A stretch of DNA of 5,023 bases from Xanthobacteraceae bacterium (GTDB lineage Bacteria; Pseudomonadota; Alphaproteobacteria; Rhizobiales; Xanthobacteraceae), in assembly GCA_030044035.1 (NCBI GenBank), contig JASHWN010000307.1, positions 1 through 5,023 on the forward strand, written 5' to 3'. The notes beneath the pieces were generated by a model. The model saw only the letters and a program-made list of their open reading frames with translations, did no database searches and was not told where the DNA came from. Below, one piece after another: positions 1 through 4,818 of this stretch (positions are counted from its first letter, which is position 1; each line of letters begins with the position of its first letter). The translations under genes and the position numbers were made by a program.

Positions 1-716
1 CCGGCTGGTCTGAGCGGCCGGCCCGGTTCGACCAATTCATCGCCGGTCGAGAGCACGGCAACGCGCGGGCGACGCACCACGTCGACGGCCGGTAAGCCAC
101 AGGCCGCGAGCATGCCAATCTCGCGCGAGCCGACGCGAGCACCCTTGCGCAGCAGCGTTTCACCGCGCGCGATGTCAGAGCCGGCGTAGGAAATGAACTG
201 CCCGCTGGCGGCACCGCGCCGTACCTCGATCGCAGGCGCGACCGCGTCTTCGATGAGTTCGGTGTGCTCGATCATCACCACGGCGTCGGCGCCACGCGGG
301 ATGACGCCGCCGGTCGCGATCGCGGTCGCTGTGCCGCGCCTGACCTCGACTGCGGGCTCAACGCCGCACGCCACGACCTCGGGGTTGAGCACAAGCCGCC
401 GCGGCGCGCCGTCGGTGGCGCCGGCAACGTCGACCGCACGCACCGCGAAGCCGTCGACATTGGAGCGATCGAACGGTGGCGCATCGACCGGCGCAATGAC
501 ATCCGCAGCGAGTACGCGGGACAGCGCAGCCGCCAATGGCACGCTTTCGCCGGGCAGCGGCGAGCGGTCGATGCACGCTTCGAAGCGACGTCGCGCCTCG
601 GCAGCGCTGACCACTTCGAGGAATTGCTCCTGCCGCGCCGCACGCTTGACGGCGTCGAGGATCGCGGCGCTCGGATGTTCGAGCGGCTTCTCCAAAGCGG
701 CCGTTTTATCGCTCAT
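1..716 (-). CDS. moeA: Molybdopterin molybdenumtransferase MoeA, 3' part beyond window
   Basis: MoeA inserts molybdate into adenylylated molybdopterin, the last common step of molybdenum cofactor synthesis in the cytoplasm. The first 238 residues are visible; the reading frame stays open to base 1. Seen: FDRSNVDGFAVRA (residues 82-94, matching the family's SAMDGYA-type motif with its essential Asp), ATGGVIPRGADAVVM (134-148), SYAGSDIARG (176-185), and VAVLSTGDELVEPG (219-232), where the molybdopterin-binding domain begins. That domain and the C-terminal domain lie outside the window. An N-terminal extension of roughly 30 residues precedes the E. coli-like start. From memory, this N-terminus resembles Hyphomicrobiales MoeA proteins fused to a C-terminal periplasmic-binding-like (LysR substrate-type) domain; the fusion cannot be tested here. 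The ATG at 716 overlaps the stop of the upstream MoeA-like gene as ATGA, implying translational coupling. An in-frame ATG at 722 is a possible alternative start. No strong Shine-Dalgarno sequence is seen. Confidence 0.93.
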   Translation of the reverse strand, partial: MSDKTAALEKPLEHPSAAILDAVKRAARQEQFLEVVSAAEARRRFEACIDRSPLPGESVPLAAALSRVLAADVIAPVDAPPFDRSNVDGFAVRAVDVAGATDGAPRRLVLNPEVVACGVEPAVEVRRGTATAIATGGVIPRGADAVVMIEHTELIEDAVAPAIEVRRGAASGQFISYAGSDIARGETLLRKGARVGSREIGMLAACGLPAVDVVRRPRVAVLSTGDELVEPGRPLRPA

Positions 717-1828
717 CGCCATAGGCTTACCGTAACTGGCGTACCTGCCGCATAACCTTCACTGGCGGCTGGTACCGCGATCCAACCATCGCTTCGCGCC
801 AACGTCATAAAGGAGAGATAGCCGGAGCCGAGCGGCTCTGCCATGCCATCTTCGCAACGAACCGGCACGACTTCGGTCATGCCGATCGCCGAAGCGACTT
901 TCCGCCGCAGCGGCAGCATTAACTTGCTATCCTCAACAACTTGGCCGGAAAGCCTTGCCACGATGTGATGGCCAATCAAAAGCCAGGCTGCGAGAGCGGC
1001 ATCGAGCCGGCCGGAGACAAGCAGGACAGGGCGCGTGCCCGCGAATCCCAACGCGGTGGTTTCGCCGGGCGAGATAGCAATCCCGTGTGTCTCGACCCGC
1101 CCAAGCCGGGCGAAGGCTCGCACCGCACTGTCGTGGCGTCCGCTGCCGGTGCCGCCGACTGCGATGATGGCATCGTTTTTCTCACTGGCGACCGCGACTT
1201 CAAGAGTGACGTCACGGTCACCGGACACCTTGGCACCAGCATCGAAGACTGCGCGAACAAGAAAGCCAGGTACCCAATGGAGGTAGCGCGTAGGCTCGAC
1301 GCCAAGGACAATGGCTATGCGGGGCTCTCGAATGAGCGCGCTTTTAATTCCGGCCGCCTGCATAGCTGCAATGTCGATCGGCCTCACTCTTTCGCCGGCG
1401 CGGCGCATGAGCGAGTGCGGCGCCGCATCGCCACCCGCCGGCAATACGCCCTCGCCCGGCGTGACCGGTGCGACGGCTTCGGCTCGTTCGCCTCGCAGTA
1501 CTACAGCGTCGAGCGGCAACACGGCGTCTGCACCGCTCGGCATCGCCTCCCCAACGTCAATACGGCAAGCGGGCGGCGGCAGCGGCATTGGTGCATAGGG
1601 GCCGGCATCGGCAATGGCGGCCGAAGCTACGGCGAAACCGTCACGCAACGCGATCGGATGTTCGGGACGCTCGGATGACACGACATCTTCGGCCAGCGTA
1701 TAACCACACGTAGTAGCTATCGCCCATCTTTGCGGCTTTACGGCCTCGACCCGCAAATCAATGAGTTCAAGGACCGCTTTGAGCGGCGTCAGTCGCGCGA
1801 TGCGCTGGATGCCAGAATCCTCGACCAT
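713..1828 (-). CDS. Divergent MoeA-family molybdopterin-binding protein
   Basis: A 371-residue protein collinear with MoeA but far from canonical. Seen, numbered from the ATG at 1828: ALRDGFAV (60-67) in place of SAMDGYAV, keeping the Asp; GEAMPSGADAVLP (93-105); AVGGTGSGRHD (223-233), matching the GGVSVG..D molybdopterin-binding motif with its Asp; GIAISPGETTALG (249-261), matching the M(K/Q)PGKP loop; SGRLDAALA (272-280) in place of PGNPVSA; and a domain-IV-like C-terminus with SGYLSF (335-340). The TGDEL motif is not recognisable: the equivalent stretch reads VLGVEPTRYLHW (174-185). It may therefore bind molybdopterin or partner the coupled MoeA rather than catalyse insertion alone; that is inference. 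It heads a two-gene unit, its TGA overlapping the next ATG. An in-frame TTG at 1834 would add two residues; I prefer the ATG, though neither has a clear ribosome binding site. Confidence 0.85.
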   Translation of the reverse strand: MVEDSGIQRIARLTPLKAVLELIDLRVEAVKPQRWAIATTCGYTLAEDVVSSERPEHPIALRDGFAVASAAIADAGPYAPMPLPPPACRIDVGEAMPSGADAVLPLDAVVLRGERAEAVAPVTPGEGVLPAGGDAAPHSLMRRAGERVRPIDIAAMQAAGIKSALIREPRIAIVLGVEPTRYLHWVPGFLVRAVFDAGAKVSGDRDVTLEVAVASEKNDAIIAVGGTGSGRHDSAVRAFARLGRVETHGIAISPGETTALGFAGTRPVLLVSGRLDAALAAWLLIGHHIVARLSGQVVEDSKLMLPLRRKVASAIGMTEVVPVRCEDGMAEPLGSGYLSFMTLARSDGWIAVPAASEGYAAGTPVTVSLWR

Positions 1829-1875
1829 CGACAATATGATAAGGACGATCAGCGGCTTCGGCGACTCTTAAAGCA
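1829..1875. promoter_or_regulatory. Divergent intergenic region, moeA-like / tusA-like
   Basis: These 47 bp separate two divergently transcribed genes, so promoters for both probably lie here or extend into the coding regions. The sequence contains TATGAT at 1835-1840 on the plus strand, a good match to a sigma-70 -10 for the TusA-like gene, and the overlapping TATCAT at 1841-1836 on the minus strand, a weaker -10 for the MoeA-like gene. I see no convincing -35 for either. If the minus-strand -10 is used, transcription would begin at about 1829, directly before the ATG at 1828, giving a nearly leaderless message. Confidence 0.3.
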
Positions 1876-2100
1876 ATGACCGAAAAGATCCTCAATTTGC
1901 GCGGCCTGAAATGCCCGCTGCCAGCGCTGCGTACCAGAAAGGCGCTCGGTGCGATGCAGCCGGGCGATATTTTGCTCGTCGAATGCACCGATCCGCTTGC
2001 CAGCATCGACATTCCGAATCTGCTCAATCAGACCGGCGACACGCTGGTGCAAGTGCAAAAGGACAAAAAGCTGCTGACGTTCCGCATCCGCAAGACGTGA
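1876..2100 (+). CDS. TusA/SirA-family sulfur carrier protein
   Basis: A complete 74-residue TusA-family protein, close to the usual 75-85 residues. Seen: the family signature LRGLKCPLPALRTRKAL (residues 8-24) with the CPxP cysteine Cys13, which carries persulfide sulfur in TusA proteins; then PGDILLVECTDPLASIDIP (29-47), typical of the central strand and second helix; and a final strand ending in FRIRK. Known role of the family: cytoplasmic sulfur relay from a cysteine desulfurase to acceptors, including 2-thiouridine tRNA synthesis and, in E. coli, effects on molybdenum cofactor synthesis. The gene diverges from two MoeA-family genes and is the only plus-strand gene here, so a role in molybdoenzyme sulfur supply is a fair inference. 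It could equally be a general-purpose TusA paralogue, so I give no symbol. The ATG at 1876 has only a weak purine stretch upstream. It converges with the dehydrogenase gene, leaving 13 bp between the two stop codons and no obvious terminator hairpin. Confidence 0.92.
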   Translation: MTEKILNLRGLKCPLPALRTRKALGAMQPGDILLVECTDPLASIDIPNLLNQTGDTLVQVQKDKKLLTFRIRKT

Positions 2101-2113
2101 GCGATGCGGCGGA

Positions 2114-3277
2114 TCATTCGGCGGCAACCCGATGCGCGGTCACGCCGGGCGCCTTGACCACGACCTTGATGGCGTCGTCGACGCGGTCCTTGGCGTAGCG
2201 GATCGCCGTCGGCAAATCGTCGAGCGCAAAGGTGTGGGTGTGGATTTTGGTCGCGTCGAAACGCTTCTGCGACATGAAAGCTTCGGCGCGGTGCGTGGCG
2301 CTCTTGCCCTCGCCGCGGATGCCGTAGAGATAAATGTTGTTGCGCACGATGTGGGCGACGTCGACCGGCGTCTCCTGGTGCGGGAACGCGGCGAGGCAGA
2401 CCTTGCCGCCGCGGTTGACCATGCGGATCGCCTCGTTGACGGCGTTCGGCGCGCCCGAGCATTCGAGCACGTAATCGACGCCTTTGCCGCCATTGAGCCG
2501 GCGCACCGCTTCGACTGCGTCTTCGTTGCGCACGTTGACGACATGATCGGCGCCAAGCTCGCGGCCGATCTTCAAGCGATTGTCGCGGGTGCCGGTGAGG
2601 ATGACCGGCTGCGCGCCCAACGCTTTGGCGACCGCAACGCCGAGCAGGCCGATCGGTCCCGGCCCGGTGACCACGACGCTCTCGCCGGCGACGAGGCCGC
2701 CGAGCTCGGTCAGGCCGTACATGGCGGTGCCGGCCGTCACCACCAGCGTCGCCTCCTCGTCCGACATGGCGTCGGGGATCGCGACCAGCGTGTTGATGTT
2801 GTTGACCTGGTATTCGCAAAAGCCGCCGTCGGTGGTGAAGCCGTTGGCGCGGTGGCCCTTGTCGACGTCGCCGTAGTTCAGTCCGTAGTTATGGCATGAC
2901 GTGTACATGCCCTCGCGGCAGCGCTTGCACTGGCCGCAGCCGGCGTGGATCTCGACGGTGACGCGCTGGCCGATGCGGTATTCGTCGACGCCGGGGCCGA
3001 GCGCCACCACGGTGCCCATATACTCGTGGCCCGGCGTGAAATTCTTGTTGAACGGCAGGCCGCCCTGGATCATCGCCGGCACGCCATGATCGATGATCTC
3101 GAGATCGGTGGCGCAGATCGCCACCGCATCGATGCGCACCAGCACCTCGGCGCGTTTGGGCACCGGCACCGGCTTTTTCGCGGGCTTCAGCTCGCCCGCA
3201 TTGCCCAGCACCCAAGCCTTCATCGTCTCGGGGATTGGGAAATCCGGGCTCGTCTTCACTCCGGGGGCGGCATACAT
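2114..3277 (-). CDS. Zinc-dependent medium-chain alcohol dehydrogenase (MDR family)
   Basis: A complete 387-residue medium-chain dehydrogenase/reductase, slightly longer than the usual 340-380 because about 18 residues precede MKAWVLG. Seen: a catalytic zinc site with Cys55 (AICATD) and His84-Glu85 (GHEYMG); a structural zinc loop with four cysteines at 114, 117, 120 and 128 (CGQCKRCREGMYTSC); and a Rossmann glycine motif GPGPIG (205-210). The end of the second Rossmann strand reads ILTGTRDNR (226-234) without the acidic residue usual for NAD, which hints at NADP(H). The third catalytic-zinc position, a Cys or Glu in many relatives, appears to be Thr181 (VVTAGTAMYG) by eye alignment. The substrate is unknown. 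Dioxygenase genes lie upstream on the same strand, so a role in aromatic or alcohol catabolism is possible, but separate control is likely given the 147-bp gap. The start is supported by AAGGAT at 3290-3285. Confidence 0.92.
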   Translation of the reverse strand: MYAAPGVKTSPDFPIPETMKAWVLGNAGELKPAKKPVPVPKRAEVLVRIDAVAICATDLEIIDHGVPAMIQGGLPFNKNFTPGHEYMGTVVALGPGVDEYRIGQRVTVEIHAGCGQCKRCREGMYTSCHNYGLNYGDVDKGHRANGFTTDGGFCEYQVNNINTLVAIPDAMSDEEATLVVTAGTAMYGLTELGGLVAGESVVVTGPGPIGLLGVAVAKALGAQPVILTGTRDNRLKIGRELGADHVVNVRNEDAVEAVRRLNGGKGVDYVLECSGAPNAVNEAIRMVNRGGKVCLAAFPHQETPVDVAHIVRNNIYLYGIRGEGKSATHRAEAFMSQKRFDATKIHTHTFALDDLPTAIRYAKDRVDDAIKVVVKAPGVTAHRVAAE

Positions 3278-3284
3278 GGGCGCG

Positions 3285-3290
3285 ATCCTT
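3285..3290 (-). promoter_or_regulatory. Ribosome binding site of the dehydrogenase
   Basis: Read on the minus strand, AAGGAT lies 7 nt before the ATG at 3277. It favours this start over the internal Met19, where the conserved MKAWVLG begins. Confidence 0.6.
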
Positions 3291-3315
3291 GCGGGAAATC
3301 GTACAGGTTTTCGGC

Positions 3316-3345
3316 GCGCTTATAGCGCCTTTCGATGTCGGCCAA
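3316..3345 (-). promoter_or_regulatory. Candidate promoter with palindrome, dehydrogenase gene
   Basis: On the minus strand TATAAG (3324-3319) could be a -10, with TTGGCC (3345-3340) as a weak -35 at a short 15-bp spacing. The -10 sits inside a perfect 13-bp palindrome with arms GCGCT/AGCGC around a 3-bp centre (3316-3328), which could be an operator. The resemblance is weak, and the palindrome is short enough to be chance in GC-rich DNA. Confidence 0.25.
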
Positions 3346-3360
3346 AACAGGGCCTAAGCA

Positions 3361-3402
3361 CGTCATTCCGGGGCGCCGCAAAGCGGCGAACCCGGAATGA
3401 CG
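3361..3402. repeat. Two-stage hairpin repeat, Bradyrhizobium-type intergenic palindrome
   Basis: The outer arms CGTCATTCCGGG (3361-3372) and CCCGGAATGACG (3391-3402) are perfect 12-bp inverted repeats. Inside them CGCCGC (3374-3379) and GCGGCG (3383-3388) form a second 6-bp stem around an AAA loop. A G on one side and AA on the other make a small internal loop between the stems. It lies between the 117-residue gene and the dehydrogenase. No T-run follows on either strand, so it is not a standard intrinsic terminator, though it could still stall transcription or stabilise an upstream message. I recall very similar GTCATTCCGGGGCGC... palindromes as abundant intergenic repeats in Bradyrhizobium genomes; this is memory, not a search. 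Confidence 0.75.
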
Positions 3403-3424
3403 AATGAGGCTTTACACATAAGTC

Positions 3425-3778
3425 TTACAAATCGAAGAACGAGATGATCTCGCCGATCAGCTCGCGCTTTTTGGCGAGTTTTTCCGCCGGCTGGTAGCGG
3501 CCGAGCGAGCGGCCGGCGACGTCGATCTCGCCCTGCTCGCCGACCACGATATAGAGCGGCTCCTCGTAATGGCCGGCTTGCGGCCGGTGCAGGATGAGCT
3601 TGTTGTCGGCGAAATGCGCGTCGATGCCGCGGCTTTTCAAGGTCTGCGACGGCTTGATGTCGGCTTCGAAAAATTCCGTCAGAAAATCGGACGCCAACTT
3701 GACGTGCTCGCGCCGCTCGCGGTCCGCCTCCGCGCGCTTGTGCGCGATTTCGTCGAACACTTTGTCCAGCTCGGACAT
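3425..3778 (-). CDS. Uncharacterised 117-residue protein
   Basis: I do not recognise a family. The protein is soluble, with no signal peptide or membrane segment. Residues 3-38 are strongly charged (ELDKVFDEIAHKRAEADRER and on) and likely form a long amphipathic helix. Residues 52-95 look beta-rich, with LILHRP (61-66) and EEPLYIVVGEQGEIDVAGR (72-90). The C-terminus is again helical and ends in ISFFDL. It is probably a real gene: the ATG at 3778 is preceded by AGGGAT (3789-3784) at 5 nt, the frame is full-length, and it sits in line with the minus-strand genes. Its start lies only 12 nt after the DUF559 stop. Before the cassette inserted, it would have followed the dioxygenase beta gene closely, so it may once have been co-transcribed with it. 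A hairpin repeat follows its TAA stop. Confidence 0.7.
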   Translation of the reverse strand: MSELDKVFDEIAHKRAEADRERREHVKLASDFLTEFFEADIKPSQTLKSRGIDAHFADNKLILHRPQAGHYEEPLYIVVGEQGEIDVAGRSLGRYQPAEKLAKKRELIGEIISFFDL

Positions 3779-3790
3779 GGACCATCCCTA

Positions 3791-4258
3791 TCATGCGCCG
3801 CCAACGGGTCCGGTTTTCGATTCCCCTCCCCCCATTCGCGCAGCGAATGGCGGGGAGGGGTCAGGGGTGGGGGGCTCTTCGGCTTCTCCGCTGGCGAGAG
3901 CGCCCGCAATAACTGTCATGACACCTTCGATGTTCGTTAGGACATCGTTGTTCCAGAACCTGAGCACGCGATAGCCGTGCGCCTGCAAAAATTCACTACG
4001 TCGTGCGTCTGCGATCAACTGCCGACCCTCGGCGTGGCTGGCGCCATCAACTTCGATGATGAGCCTGTTCGTGTGACAGCAAAAATCTACAAAATAGCGA
4101 CCGATGGTGGCCTGCCGGCGAAAATGGCTGCCGTCGAATTGTGCCTCCCGAAGATGCCACCACAGCTTTCGTTCCGCCGGCGTCATCATGCGGCGCAGCC
4201 GACGGGCGAGCGGCACGCGCTGATCTTTCTTGCCTGTCCGTGCCTTGCCGCGAGGCAT
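3791..4258 (-). CDS. DUF559 (Vsr-like) endonuclease-domain protein
   Basis: A 155-residue protein. Residues about 16-122 match DUF559 from memory: MTPAERKLWWHLR (25-37), FRRQATIGRYFVDF (46-59), LIIEVDGASHAE (66-77), DARRSEFLQAHGYRVLRFW (84-102), NNDVL (103-107). The family is related to Vsr and other restriction-like nucleases; Asp58, Glu69, Asp71 and His75 are the likely metal/active-site residues and are all present. The cellular role of DUF559 proteins is not established. The tail from residue 128 is not domain sequence: residues 129-146 (PPTPDPSPPFAARMGGGE) are encoded by the left inverted repeat, and the last nine by flanking DNA before the TGA at 3791. The ATG at 4258 abuts the right repeat, whose G-rich end supplies the only possible ribosome binding site. 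Three 60-bp samples in the core counted 50-55% GC against 73% in a stretch of the dioxygenase gene, suggesting acquisition. The frame is open upstream to 4723, but that part overlaps the dioxygenase gene and is not coding. Confidence 0.88.
   Translation of the reverse strand: MPRGKARTGKKDQRVPLARRLRRMMTPAERKLWWHLREAQFDGSHFRRQATIGRYFVDFCCHTNRLIIEVDGASHAEGRQLIADARRSEFLQAHGYRVLRFWNNDVLTNIEGVMTVIAGALASGEAEEPPTPDPSPPFAARMGGGESKTGPVGGA
3822..3875 (+). repeat. Left 54-bp inverted repeat of DUF559 cassette
   Basis: The copy is identical to the reverse complement of 4259-4312 except for A3863 (G in the other copy when aligned). From the outer edge it starts T-CCCC-T-CCCCCC. It then forms an imperfect palindrome: 17 nt at 3823-3839, a GCA loop, then GCGAATGG and GGGGAGGGG (3843-3860), with C3851 bulged. 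After a TCA spacer come further G-runs (GGGGTGGGGGG) to C3875. On the minus strand it is read through by the DUF559 gene and encodes that protein's tail. Confidence 0.93.
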
Positions 4259-4312
4259 GCCCCCCACCCCCGACCCCTCCCCGCCATTCGCTGCGCGAAT
4301 GGGGGGAGGGGA
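4259..4312 (-). repeat. Right 54-bp inverted repeat of DUF559 cassette
   Basis: Inverted partner of 3822-3875, differing at one base (C4271 on the plus strand). The inner end touches the DUF559 start codon exactly, so the whole repeat is the 5' leader of that gene on the minus strand. The outer end is 5 bp from the dioxygenase beta TAA. The same imperfect palindrome (4275-4311 region) and inward-facing G-run array are present. Confidence 0.93.
4260..4282 (-). other. Potential G-quadruplex over the DUF559 ribosome binding region
   Basis: On the minus strand four runs of at least four G follow each other with linkers of one to three bases: GGGGAGGGG, then TC, then GGGGG, T, GGGGGG. This ends 1 nt before the ATG at 4258. 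It meets the usual pattern for an intramolecular quadruplex, here in the coding-strand/mRNA sense. The mirror array at 3852-3874 is on the plus strand. Confidence 0.55.
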
Positions 4313-4317
4313 GTTGG

Positions 4318-4818
4318 TTACAAAATAAAACTTACCGAGCCCAAGAGGCCCAGCTCCTCCGCGTCCAGAACCGCCCGGCGTTCGGCGATCTTGAGCCGGC
4401 CGCCCTGGCGCTTGAGTTTGTAGCGATAGTGGCCGACGAAGACCCGTGTCAGATCGTTGATGCGGTAGCGGTGCACGATGAAATTCGCCGCCACCGAGAT
4501 CACGTCGCCGTCGATGCCGGTGATGCGCACGTTGCCGATCAGGCGCCGCGTGCGCGACGGCGGAAATTCGGCGTGGCAGTTCGGATCCTTCAGGCGGATG
4601 ACGCGCTCGCGCAGCCGCACCATGTCGTCGGCGATGGTGAACAAGGTAAAGCGCGCGTCGGCGTCCGGCTTGTCGTTCGGCGGCACGTAATAGGTCGCGT
4701 CGTCGGTCAACAGCGTCAGCCATTCGTCGAGCCGCCAGGAATCCAACAGCTCCGCCTCGTGGAACAGGAAATCCTCGATCTCGGCGCGCGAGACGGTGGC
4801 GGCAAGCACCTCGTTCAT
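4318..4818 (-). CDS. Aromatic-ring-hydroxylating dioxygenase, beta subunit
   Basis: A complete 166-residue small subunit of a Rieske non-heme iron ring-hydroxylating dioxygenase, a normal length for the family. Seen: EDFLFHEAELLDSWRLDEWL (residues 15-34), TLLTDDATYYVP (35-46), DDMVRLRERVIRL (64-76), SRTRRLIGNVRI (88-99), NFIVHRYR (112-119) and the terminal SVSFIL. The beta subunit has a cone/NTF2-like fold and holds the alpha subunits in an (alpha-beta)3 complex; it carries no metal itself. The alpha gene lies directly upstream and its stop overlaps this start (ATGA), so the subunits are made in step. A frame extension to a GTG at 4845 exists, but the ATG at 4818 has GGAGG (4830-4826) at 7 nt and is preferred. 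The substrate cannot be told from this fragment. The inverted-repeat cassette begins 5 bp after the TAA, leaving the coding sequence apparently intact. Confidence 0.93.
   Translation of the reverse strand: MNEVLAATVSRAEIEDFLFHEAELLDSWRLDEWLTLLTDDATYYVPPNDKPDADARFTLFTIADDMVRLRERVIRLKDPNCHAEFPPSRTRRLIGNVRITGIDGDVISVAANFIVHRYRINDLTRVFVGHYRYKLKRQGGRLKIAERRAVLDAEELGLLGSVSFIL

Larger units (their letters stand above)
3822..4312. mobile_element. Minimal DUF559 cassette bounded by 54-bp inverted repeats
   Basis: The 491-bp unit consists only of the two near-identical inverted repeats and the 383-bp DUF559 coding core between them. It lacks a classical transposase. It sits 5 bp beyond the dioxygenase beta stop codon and 43 bp before the next gene. 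The core has lower GC than its neighbours. I see no target-site duplication next to the outer ends. The layout resembles REP-flanked (RAYT-type) arrangements, in which a nuclease-like protein gene is bracketed by palindromic repeats. Mobility is inferred from structure; other copies in the genome would be needed to prove it. Confidence 0.6.

Noticed and set aside
193..755. Two long plus-strand ORFs (180 and 163 codons)
   Set aside because: They lie antisense to moeA, whose minus-strand frame carries clear MoeA motifs. Their products are low-complexity Arg/Ala/Ser sequences typical of GC-rich shadow frames.
941..1678. 245-codon plus-strand ORF
   Set aside because: Antisense to the MoeA-like gene, with no recognisable motif. 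The minus-strand frame has family signatures along its whole length.
2101..2113. Bidirectional terminator between the tusA-like and dehydrogenase genes
   Set aside because: The gap is only 13 bp and I see no stem with a T-run in or beside it.
2028..2899. Long ORFs on both strands (263 codons minus, 255 codons plus) across the dehydrogenase
   Set aside because: Both are other-frame shadows of the dehydrogenase: one is extremely Arg-rich, the other lacks motifs. The zinc and Rossmann motifs fix the real frame.
3361..3402. Hairpin as a rho-independent terminator
   Set aside because: The stem is strong, but neither strand has a following T-run. A repeat is the better description.
3810..4325. 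Target-site duplication around the DUF559 cassette
   Set aside because: The bases next to the outer ends (CGATT on the left, AGTTGGTT on the right) do not match. A shared GGTT is offset and too short to count.
4259..4723. Upstream extension of the DUF559 frame
   Set aside because: The open frame overlaps the dioxygenase beta gene on the same strand, gives low-complexity sequence and reads through the right repeat. The DUF559 domain needs only the part from 4258.
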